A DNA stretch of 64,000 bases, taken from the NCBI GenBank assembly GCA_903813345.2, contig CAIIXF020000003.1, positions 7,711,815 to 7,775,814 of the forward strand, read 5' to 3'. Under the pieces are notes generated by a model. The model worked only from the letters and a program-made list of their open reading frames with translations. It was not told the origin of the DNA and made no database searches. This DNA is from Owenia fusiformis (lineage: Eukaryota > Annelida > Polychaeta > Sabellida > Oweniidae). Of the stretch, positions 1 through 12,200 are shown piece after piece (position 1 is the first letter of the stretch; the number at the start of each line of letters is the position of its first letter). A program made the translations under genes and the position numbers.

Positions 1-228
1 TAACAGTAAGAGCAACTGACCCAGATGAGTCCATCAACGGGACCGTCACATTCAGCATACGACAGTCTCCAATAGCTCCAAATGGTCAACGTCTGTTTAA
101 AATTAACCCTGACACTGGGCTTATCTCCACGACAACAGCGAATAGCCTCGATAGGGAGATTCCTGGCCAGGATAGATTTGACAATATAATAGTAGTGGCC
201 TCAGATCGAGGATCTCCTGGGAAATCAA
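1..228 (+). CDS. Cadherin exon 1 of window (partial EC repeat)
   Basis: Reads from base 3 as an EC repeat with the calcium-site motif ATDPDE near the start and ASDRGSPG near the end. The donor GTAAGT follows at 229. The exon ends in phase 1. Its true 5' end is probably before the window. Confidence 0.85.
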
Positions 229-3200
229 GTAAGTTACTTTTGGCATAGTCTCAAATGCAAAATGGATTGAATTTGAATTTGGACCTACATGTTCACAATT
301 TACCCAACCCCACCCCTGCATTGAAAAGCAACCCTAAAATTCATATTAGTTCACTTTTTAGGAACATTCTTTGATAGGGATGATTCCTAGTGTCCTCTAC
401 ACCCTTTTCAACCATTCCTGTGGTCTCAATTGCAAAATGGATTGAATTTAACTGACCTGCATATTGCTCGACCTCACCCCACATTAAAATTGATCCTTGA
501 ATAAATATATTGAATTGATAACAAAACTATAACAAAGAAAAAGAAACATTTAAGAACACAACCAATAATAGGAAAACAATCCCCAAAATCCTAAAAACTA
601 TAATTCAATACACAAAGAAACAATGTCACCCCTTCCATCTCGTAAATATATGATTATCATAGAATATTCAAAGAAACTTTGAAACTCCTTCTCCCTCTTT
701 TAAATGTATCCATCTACTTTGTTCTTCCAGCTAGTGCCACAGTCACAGTCATTGTGGATGATATCAACGATCAACGTCCTGTCTTCACCGAAAAACTCTA
801 CACGACAACAATGTCTGAGAGTCTGCCAAAAGAGGCCTCTGTCATGTCTGTTCAGGCTGTTGATGGAGATATTGGGGCAAATGCCGTTTTGACATATTCT
901 CTGCCTAACCCTGATGATAGGAAGTATTTTAAGATCGATAGCGTTGAAGCCACCAATACTGGCGTCCTTAGGATTCATGAGGTAATTAATGATGTTTTAA
1001 GAGACATAGTGATCACGATTTAGATATATGATGATACATAAGAATATATCATTTATTGTGTATTACAAATATGATATTCAATGTTATTTGATCGAGATAT
1101 ATCTTCAGTTAATTAGTTCAACAGTATCAGAATAGCAAAGATTGCCACATCGTAAATGGAAATATATTTTGCAATCTTTGTCTATTTCAGCAAGTGGACT
1201 TTGACACGTTAGACAGTCACTTCTTCAACCTGACCGTCCAAGTCACTGACCCAAACCCAGAGCACAAAGACATTGCCTACATTCAAGTTCATGTGACTGA
1301 TTTCAATGATAACGCCCCTGAGTTCTCACCTCCACATATTCCTGTCACTGTTCCGGAGAATGTCACAATTGGATACCCCCTGGCAACATTCACGGCAACA
1401 GATAAGGATCAAGAAGGGGAAAATAGTAAATTTGAGTAAGTGAAGATTTCATTCTGGATATTTTATATTTAAGATTATCTTATATTGTATATGCCTTATA
1501 TTGTTCTTATATAATGGTATTTGTAGATTGGACACTCAGGAAAATAAAAAGATCTAGAGAAATGAAAAAAATTCTCATATGACCCAGTTATTTTACCATG
1601 ATTTCAATATGGTATTTAGTACACAAGTATTTGAATTTCCTATAGAAAGCACCCCCACTTTACTGATACCTATATAGAATGTTGATACTAAATTAATTAT
1701 AAACCGTTTCCCTCCAGGTACAAAATTGATCGCGGCACTGACAAAAATCGTCAATTCTCAGTTGATGACGCAGGAGTAGTTCGTGTAGCAAAACCTTTAG
1801 ATAGAGAAACTGACCCGGATCACAAAGTTTACATCCTTGCAGTAGACAAAGGTAAAGTAAATTTTTCTTCAGAAATTTTTTTTTCATCGACATATTATTA
1901 CTTCAGAGGACTAGTTGCATCATTCTTTGGATTTAATGCAGTAATTCATTTAAATGGCATGAACAACTCACGACGTGAATCAATAGACAATTCATGAATA
2001 AATTTTATAATTTTATTCTTGCTCTCTTAATCCAAATCATGGTGTTTCAAATTCTGTAAAATTCTATAATTTCTGTTTAGTTCACTGAAAAAATAGCTTT
2101 AGATTTTGTATCTATGATGTCATGAAATGTGTCTTACGTTTCACAAAAATTTAATGACTAAAAAAATAAATAAATCAAAATTTCTCTCCAGGTTCACCTC
2201 CGCTAACCGGCACAGGAACTCTGACAATCACGCTGACTGATATTAACGACAACTTCCCAGAATTTGCTGAAGACTACCACCCTGTTGTATATGAGAATGA
2301 AAGTCCCCAAGACCCCGTAGTGACAATCAGAGCAATGGATCCCGATGATGATACCAATGGACCCCCATTCAAGTAAATACATACAGTATATTTTGAATAC
2401 AATATATCTAAAATACAATACATTAAGGTACAATATATTTGAAGTACAAAAAGACCTCCATTCAAATAAACATCTGGTACTTTATCTTAATTAGTGGATG
2501 ATCTAAAAAACAATATATCTGTTGCATATCTAAGATACAGTATACCTAGACTACAATACATTGAGACTACAATATAAATTGAAATGTTTCTGAAAAACAG
2601 TATATCAAGAGTACAACATATCTATGATACAATATATCTAGACTACAATACATATAGAATACAATTTATTACATGTACACTTGTATGTGTTTTTCACCAG
2701 GTTTTGGTTGCCATGTAACGGGGGATGCCCTTGTGAGCAAAATCCAACTTGTGATGAGTTTACAATGCAATTTGTCCAATGTAAGTACAGTCTACAAATA
2801 TGTTATTCTTCTGAAGTTAATACTTATGAATCTCACAAGTTCATCCATAAACTCCAAAATGGAATGAGAATGTTAAAAAAAACATAAGAAAATAAATAAA
2901 TAAATAATTATGTAGAATTTTGACCAAATCAGAAAACATGACATCCCAAAATGTTTTGTTGTATTCCATTGTGTCATGCATTTTGTGTTTATCCCCATTC
3001 TAGCTGGAGACAGCCTCAAAGGTGCTGGAATCGTCAAGGCCTTAGTCCCAGACTTTGACCGCGAGAAGCAGAAATATTACGAGATCCCTATTATCATGAA
3101 AGACACTGGAAATCCGCCAAACAGTGGTACAAACACGCTTACTGTCACCATTGGCGACCGCAACGACAACGATCATTTCCCGGGACATCAAGACATCTTT

Positions 3201-6200
3201 GTGTACAATTACAAAGGTGAGGATAGGCATACTGTTTTTAATTAAAAGGGTTCTGTTTCAAATACCCCAATTTTTCAAATCTTTAACAGCCTGCAGATGC
3301 ACCATTAAGAGACTTTGATAGTAAGATTTTTTCTGAAAATACTTAGGATTAAAAAATTGATCATTGAGGAAGTGTCTTGTCAAATTCATAAGAGGTGTAA
3401 TTCACTTACTTTGTGGACAATCTTTTGAAGAACTAATATTTATTGAAAAGTAGGTTTTCATCATAGTCTATTGATCGTGGGAGAAACAGGCTCAGAAACA
3501 AAATCTGACATTTGTTTAGAATTTGGTGTGTGTAAAGGAACAGAAATAGGCATTGAGTCCCTTTAATATATTGTTAGATTAATAAGGCATGGTTTTTGAT
3601 TCCCTTCCCTTTTATAAAGTGTGTACTGTAGTAAAAATCATGACCAAAGTTGTGCACACCTCAGCACACCTAATTTATGAACTGAATATTGGTGTGCTGA
3701 ATTGTGCTGATGTGCTAGTGTGCTTAGTTTTGATAGTGAATAGAGTCTAAAAAAATGATTTTGGTTCATGAAATACATTTTTAAGTTATTCAATAAATTC
3801 AAAGACTGAAGATTAGAATGGTACAATTTGAGTCGCATGTTGTAAATTCCGAACTAAAAATAAAATGAAGATTTATATTTTATACTTTGAATGAAAAAGT
3901 TGCAAATACCTGCTATTCAATAGTAAATGCATGTTTTAACCTTTATATATTATTTATGTTTAACCCTTATTAGACTGGGAGCCAACAAGTAAGTACAGTG
4001 GTGAAAGGGTTAACTATGGTTGTTGTGTTGTGTTATGTGTGTGTAGAATTAGATAGTATTTATTGTATTTATTGTAGATTGGTGTATCAATGAGGACATT
4101 TGTGAATGCAAGAAAGATTTTTCGAAGCATTTTTCTGACGTGAAATGTCTTTGAAAGTCTTTAAAAATAAAATGGTGTTGTAATTCATGTAATTACTCTG
4201 TAAGCTTTTTCAACTCTTTACATTGGTGGTTTCTTTGTGTTTTAGACTTTCTATTTCTTAAATACTATCTGCTACATTTTCTCTTGAGCTGTGTGAATGG
4301 TTTAGGGGGCTGGAAAGGGTAGTTTTAAAGTGTCAGAATGTTAACAAAATCTTCTGAACCATCAAGAAAAAGTATTTTGGCAAGATATTGTATGTTATAA
4401 ATCAACATATATATTTTTCTTTTCTCTAAATATTGATTATGTGTGAAATAGTTGGAATCAAATAATTATGAAATTATTTTAAAATGCTTTCACATACTGG
4501 CACTTTAAATTCTAAAGGCTATTCACATCATTCTCACATGTTGTCTTTGGGCTGAATTTTAGAATATTTAGAAATACACAACTTTAAGTGTCATTGTTTT
4601 GTGTTGTGTTTCCTTTTGTTAATACTTTGTGTGTATGGTTGTCACGTGAGAAATGCACAAACTTTACTTGTGTAGAAATATGGATGTGGGCTGTACATTT
4701 TCACAATTTCAGCTTACACATATATTTTTGGATGGAGAATTCATGGATCCAGATTTTCTTAATTGTTGTAGTTTTGAGCTTGTTTAATGTTATATTAACA
4801 ATTATTGGCTCTGTTATACAATAACAATATTCAATAAATAATTTGATAATGTTACAGGGTGGGACTTAATGATGTGCTCATTTTTGGACGATAACTTATC
4901 TTGCTAGATATTTTTATGCATTACTTAAAATGTTTGAATCCTCAAAATATCCGAAGAGTTGCAGTTCAATTATGGGATGGCTGATGATTCTTATGAATAG
5001 CAATGACCAGTGATCTCCCAAGCATTAAAGCAAGTGGGTGCAGCACCCACCTGAGATTTTGAAAATAGTCTTGCACCCACTTGAAAATGAGAAAAATAGG
5101 CATATTTTGACCAATTTTGGTCTGAATTGTGGAAATGAAAAATTTGCGCCCACTTGATAAAAAATCCTGTGGAGATCATTGCAGACCTAAGTTAGCTCAT
5201 CTATCATATGTTTTAAATCAAATTTTTGTTACAGGTGAATTTGAAAATGCTCCGTGTGGCTATGTCTATGCTCAGGATGAAGATGATTGGGACCGAGAGG
5301 ATAAACGGTTTGAATTTGTTGGAACAAAACCAGCACAGTTCGAGTAAGTTGATATAAAATTTGAAAGCAACATGCCAAGCTGTTGAAAATCTGTTAGCAC
5401 ACTGTCAACTTGATGAAATGTTGAGATATTTGAACAAAACCAAATAAAAATGAAGATTAAGCAAAAAATTGCAATTCAGTTTTTTCTAATGTTAACAAGC
5501 ATTTTTATTATGAATATACAAGTATAATAATATAAATGAAAATAACAATTTTGTACATTTTTATATATACTTTATATCCCATAATTTCAGCCTTGATCTG
5601 GTTGGTGGAATGATCTATATGAAGTTTGGCACGAAAGATGGAATCTACACATTCAATGTGCGAGTATATGACCAAATAAGGGACAAATCTGCCGTCTCAT
5701 CTGTAAAAGTGACAGTACAAGAAATTGGCGATGATTGTGTTAGAAGTTCTGGTTCTCTTAGACTTACTGGTTGGTATTTCTTATATGATAATCATTTTAT
5801 TTTATCAATTATTCATTATTATACATTTAGGGTTTGTTACTCACCTGACAGCATTACAGACCAATCGTTGCACTGTGAAGTGCCATATTTTATAACAATT
5901 GACTGTAGTTTTACACATTCTTGAACTACTTTTGAAGCTAGTATGGTCTTATTTAAGTAAGTGACATTGTCTTTTTAAAAAGTCTTGAGCATTGAGTGCA
6001 CCTGCACTATAAAATTCATCCGTCTGCATTTTTGTACTTTCAGACCTCACTGCTGAAGAGTTCCTAGCCAGGCCATATGAGGGGCCTCCTCTGACCAAAT
6101 ATGGTGATAGCAAAAGAAGTATACTTCAGAAGAAGCTTGCAGAGATGTTGAACACTGCAACAGACAATGTTGATATATTTACATTAAGGAATCATCCAGA

Positions 6201-9200
6201 TCTGAAACGTACACTTGATGTGCGATACTGTGCTCATGGCTCCCCCTATTATAAAGAGTCAAAACTAAATGGTCTAATGGAGCAAAACAGGGATGAGGTA
6301 TGAACCCATACATGTTTATTAAGGTTATTTGGACAATACCTGTAAATTATGCCGTATGTTTTCATTTATACAGATGCAGAGCAGAAATAGGATTAGTTTT
6401 ATTCTCAAAATCTTCTTACACAACTTCAAAATCAAATTGTTTTTACATGACCTTGAAAAGTAGGAATTTAGAATTGTTTCAAAAAAGTTTAAAATGATAA
6501 GGGAACTTTAAAATTTTTGAGAAAGTTGAGTCATCCCTGTAATGGTTGAAGGGAAATATAAAAAATATTAAAGTCAATTTTCATTTCTTTTTTTCCTGTT
6601 TCAGTTTGCTGCTCTTGGATTTAACATTGCTCAAATTCCCGTTGACGAGTGCTACAAAGAGATTTGCGAATCAGGTGGTTGTGAGAACCGTTTAATAACC
6701 ACCAATAAACCACTGCTCATCAACTCAAATGGAACGTCCCTGGTGGGCGTGACTGCCTACATTGAGGCTGATTGTGTTTGTGCAGCGAAGACATTCTCTG
6801 ATAACCTTGAGACTTGTAGTTTTGGCGTGTGTAAAAATGGTGGAACTTGTGTCGATCAAGATGAGTCCGGTTTCCGGTTAGTGTTTAATGTGGTCAAATT
6901 TCTTTGACATTTGCATTAAAATTATATGGGAATATGAAAACAATATTTTATGTCGCATTTCTTCTTGTGAGTTGGGATATATTTAAAATGAAAGAAACCA
7001 TACCTGATAAGTGATTTAACAGTTTCGGATGTGTATGAATAACTTTTGTTTTATTTCTTTATTTAAACTATATTTGTTACTTACTTTGTTTATTAAGCTG
7101 TATCTGCCCAGCTGACTTTGACGGAGCACGCTGTCAACAAACTAAACACAGCTTCAGTGGCGATGGATGGGCATGGTTCGAGCCCCTCAAACAATGCGAG
7201 GATAGCGTCACCAGCCTCTCTTTCATCACAGAGGAGCAAGACGGTATTATTTTATACAATGGACCCCAGCGGCCAGTCACTGGTGAAGAATTTGAAGATT
7301 TTATTCTCTTGGAGTTGATTGGTGGATTCCCACAGCTTAGGATCAATCACGGGTCGGGAGAGACATCAGCACCTCTAAGGATTCTGGGATTGACGTCCGA
7401 TGACGAGCAGGTCCTCGGGAAGCTGAATGATGGTGAATGGCATAGGATTGACATCTATAGGGAGGGAAAGGTAACGAATACTAAAAATGATTAATTATAA
7501 GTGAAAGCGTCAAAGCGTAATAGCCCCAGGCATATTAGTTGTGAAGGTTTACAAATAATCGTATAAATCAAGGAGGGGTTTGTAACCCTTTGACATATCT
7601 GACCAGACAGTGATACTCTGATATGTAATGCATCAATGTTTGCATTGTTATGTCCATGTTCATCTAGCACCCTTCGTGGTTATTTAATACAAATAAAAAC
7701 CTTAATTACAGAAAGTAAGAATGGTCGTTGACCAGTGTGTGAAGTCCACAATTAGCGAACAAGGAGCTAACACTGTAGAAGATCGCACTGCCTGTGAGGT
7801 TATCGGGGAAACCAATGGTGACAATATGTACCTTAACGTCAAGGACCCTCTCCAATTAGGAGGTGTTTCCATGGAGAACCCCAAGTTCCCTAATAAGATG
7901 AACACTAAGGGCTTTAATGGCTGCATTAAGGACCTTGTGCACAATGGAGAGGTAATACTGATCGATAATGTCTGGTTTAGCATTTTGGTCAAATTAAAGA
8001 ATCTTTTTTATTTGACATACAGAAATGAAAAGAGTGAAGAATTTCTTGAGAATTATTATATATTTTGGAATTAGGTTTCGTTGAAACAATTTGAAAAAAA
8101 TAAAATCAAAGACATAAAGTCTTTGAAAAGAGTATGTTTTTTTTATCTTCAACATTTAATATGCCACATTGGAATGGAAATGGGAAATCAGCGGTTTCAT
8201 TTCATTGTTTCCTTTCCAGTTATATGACTTATTCATTGGTCGAGAAGGAATGCACGAGAACTCTGAAGATGGCTGCCCTCGTGAAGACGTCATCTGCGGT
8301 GCAAACAGCATAGATGGTTTGAAGTGTGGAATCCATGGAAAATGTATCGGCAGTTTTATAGATGGCGTCTATAGATGTATGTGCGATCCAGGCTATAGGG
8401 GAAGCAAATGTGATACCAGTAAGTGTCATGACATTTTATGATGGTCGTATTTTAAAATGTGAAAAAGAGAGCAATTACTGGAATTACAAGGAATAACGGA
8501 AACAGGAATGACGTAAACGCTCAAAATATATGGAAATGTATGAATAACAGACACTTTATTCAAATAAAGAGAGAAATGAGTTGAATTACAAGGAATAAAG
8601 TAAACAAGGATGTAATTAACACTCTAAATTGTATAGAAATGCCAGAAAACCAGACATTTCATTCAAATTTTAGAGAGAAATGAGTTGAATTACAAGGAAT
8701 AAGGTAAACAGGTATGTAGAGAAGACTCTAAATTATATAGAAATACAGGAAAATCAATGATGTTCACTCAAAATATAGAGAGAAAACATTGAAATTAGCA
8801 TGACTTAAGAGAAACCTTATGAGAGGAATTCGGTGTGACATTTTACTTGCATGTATCATATATTGAATCTCTTTTTAAACTGAGACATTTTCAATAAAGC
8901 AAATGACAAAAATGTACATTTGTAGAACAGAAATTAAATACATATATCTCGTTTTTAGATACGACAACCAGAGATTTTGGCGAGGACAGCTACATAGAAT
9001 GGGACTTTAAAACTGACTTCTACAATACGCTGAGCCAAAGAAAGAATACTATACAGCTCATGTTTAGGACAAGGCAAGATGAGGGACTGCTTTTCACTGT
9101 TAAGACTGACTTCAAAGATGAATACATGAACCTGGAGGTAAGCTCTAAAAAGTGGAACAAAAGATATGTTGAAAATATATAAGATGTATTGACAAATATT

Positions 9201-12200
9201 TATCCACCCCCCACCTTTCATTTTTTCTATATTATAATCTTACGCAATACAACGTGGCACAAAAATTTGTTGAAATACGAATGTTGATATTCTGTTTTTT
9301 CAATATTATACTCTTCCATTGATTAATGGAAAAAATAATCAGACTAAAAAGCAGTATCTATAGCTCCTAAACTCATTTGCTGACATCAAGGTTAAAACAA
9401 ATCATATTGCCCCTTTGAATAAAATCCATATCCTTTCCCTTATATTCAATAATCATTATTCATATTCACCTCCAGATCAGAGACAAGAAGATCCAGTTCC
9501 GTTACAACCTAGGTGGCGCTGTCAACATCCTGCCCCTTAGTTACGTGAATGTCTCAGATGGACAGTGGCACGTAGCCAGAGTGGAGCGTATGGGAAAACA
9601 AGTTACTTTGAAACTTGATCATGGGGAAGGTAGGATATCCTTAAATGAACATCGCCATTCATATACATTACCATACTAAAATTAATGTGATCACTTAGCA
9701 AAAATGAATATGTTTTGTTAAACAATTGAAATATTTTGAATTTTTAAGAGGTATGCTAAAATGACCTTATAACTGTGTTCCTTTACTGATACTATAGTTC
9801 CCTTTAACACAGGAATAAAACCCATATTTAATCCCTGATGGTGAATAACCTGTGTACATATGCTTCATATCATAATATCACAGTTTGGGATTTTAATATC
9901 CACCAATTAATGAGGAAAAATCCCAGAGATATCATCCAATGGAATAAACCCCATATTCGATCCCCTGCAGTGAATAACATTTATATCTATTTTGATATTT
10001 CAGGCCGTTATATCAACCACACTGAAGGGGAGCTACATGGTCATCAGTTAATCAGGATAAGCAGTCGTAATATCTACGCTGGCGGGGATGTCAAAGAAGT
10101 TGGGCGAACAAGCATTGACCTGGACTACATGGACAGTGAGTGGAATATTCAAAACATACCTTGAAATTTCTATATTTTTGTGAACTTGATATTTAATATC
10201 AAAATGTACATATTAGGAATATTTACTTTTAAAAATATATTTTATTTTAAAACACATTTTCAAATACATTTACAAATGCTGAATAATTCATCTATGCATC
10301 TAAACAAGTTAAGAGTAGAAATTACCCCAGAATCCATTGATGAACCTTTGTCTATGTAAAGACGAAGCTATGAATTTTTGGTTCAACTATGAATTCTGGG
10401 ATAGTCCCCCCTTTAAAAATGTTCACATATCCTAACATATCCTAATTTGCTTGTAGGTTGTTTGAACGACATAAGATACGATGAGGAGTGGTTCCCTATG
10501 ACAAACAACGAAACACCCCAGAGTGTAAGCGCAGAGTGGATGGACGAGCAGGCCATATCTGAAGGGTGTCCCACAGCTGCTTGCGTCAACTTCCCATGCT
10601 CCCCCTCACCTCCTCTCACATGTATCGACTTCTGGAGGAAACCTGTGTGCATGTAAGTACAGTGTAGTGTATTGTGTTGTTCTTAGTGCTATGTGTACAG
10701 TGCCATGTGTATAATGCTTTTGTGTGTAGTGCCATGTTTATAGTGCTGTGTCTTTAATCCAATGAGCTCGAGGTATTTATATTTATTTCCTTTAAACAAA
10801 GTTAGAAAAGTATAAAATCAGAAATAATGTAATACAAAGTTTATATAAGCAACAGTAGTAACCTTGTTTTGTCTTAAAATATGCAATGCTACAGGATTAA
10901 TAATACCTAAAATGTTTTTGTTCCAGGTGCCCGCCAGGTCAGATGATGTCTTCAGGTCCAGATTTGTGTGTCAACATAAATGAGTGTCTCTCAGATCCAT
11001 GTCTTAACGGAGGCACATGTTATGACGGAGATAATCGATTCACATGTGAATGTTACCCAGAATACAGCGGTGAATACTGCGAGTTGCAGACGGCAGCCGT
11101 TGTTGCGATTGTTAGTCCAGGCGCCATTGTTGCAATCATTGTGTGTCTCATTGTACTTTTACGTAAGTTCAGTCAAACTATTTGTCTTTATTGATTAAAA
11201 GCATGATTTGCCACCTATATGGCATCTTACATCAAATAAAGGGGGATTCGCATGGTGCTACATTTCAGCAACACTTGGATTGAAGCATGCATTCCCTATA
11301 CATGTACTTCCATTTTAGTGTTTACCGAGAAGCAGGGTAGTATGAAATCCAAAATTTAGGATTTAGCAAGGAATAAAAGATCGGCTAAAATTAAGATTTG
11401 CTTAGGAATTAAAGACTAGATAGGGAATAAAGGACTAGCTTAAGAATAAAAGACTAGCTAAGGAATACAAGACTAGCTAAGGAATAAAAGACAAGTGAAG
11501 GAATAAAAAACTAGGGAAGGAATAAAAAACTAGTTTTAGAATAAAAGACCAGTTAATTGATTAAAATACCATCTGAAACACTTGTTAAAATATTTCCTAA
11601 ATGAATATTTTTTTTTTTTCTTTTCCAGTGATCATCTTGCTATTTATCATCTACAACAGACGTCGTAAACCTCATTATGTCGTTGAGCTTGAACCCGAAG
11701 ATGACATCAGGGAGAATATCATAAACTATGACGAAGAAGGAGCAGGTAGGAGACTTAACTTATCTGAGGGGAGGTGTTATTGTAAGGTCATGGGTTCAAA
11801 TCCTGTATTGGGATTCAAATTTTCACACTTGTCTTTATGATTTGTTCTCGATTTTCAAATTATATTTTCTGTAGGCTTATTTTTGAAGAATTCGATCAAT
11901 GTTAATTTTTAAGATCATAAGCTTTAGCTTTAGCTTAAGATCATAAGCTTTAGCTCAGCACTATTTTTGGTTTTGATCGGAATCAGTGTTTAAAATGTTA
12001 GGGAATTATGGGTTGAAAATTACAGTTTTTGCAATCCTGGTGGGGTTAAGGAGAAGTACAGGGTGGTCCAAAAAAAATGGGACACTCATATTTCAAAAAT
12101 AAATATTGATTTTTTTGATAAAAACATGTCATATTATATACCAATGGATAGGGTTACTCATCTTTAATTTTGTATATCATAAGTTCAAATCTATTATAAT

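Noticed and set aside
4588-4824. 78-codon hydrophobic ORF in cadherin intron 7 as a small membrane protein
   Set aside because: Hydrophobicity follows from T-rich intron sequence. The neighbouring exons splice correctly over it, and there is no promoter or poly(A) evidence.
11755-11825. tRNA gene suggested by a perfect B box (GGTTCAAATCC) at about 11,793
   Set aside because: No matching A box or cloverleaf stems; the surrounding sequence is ordinary intron. At most a SINE scrap.
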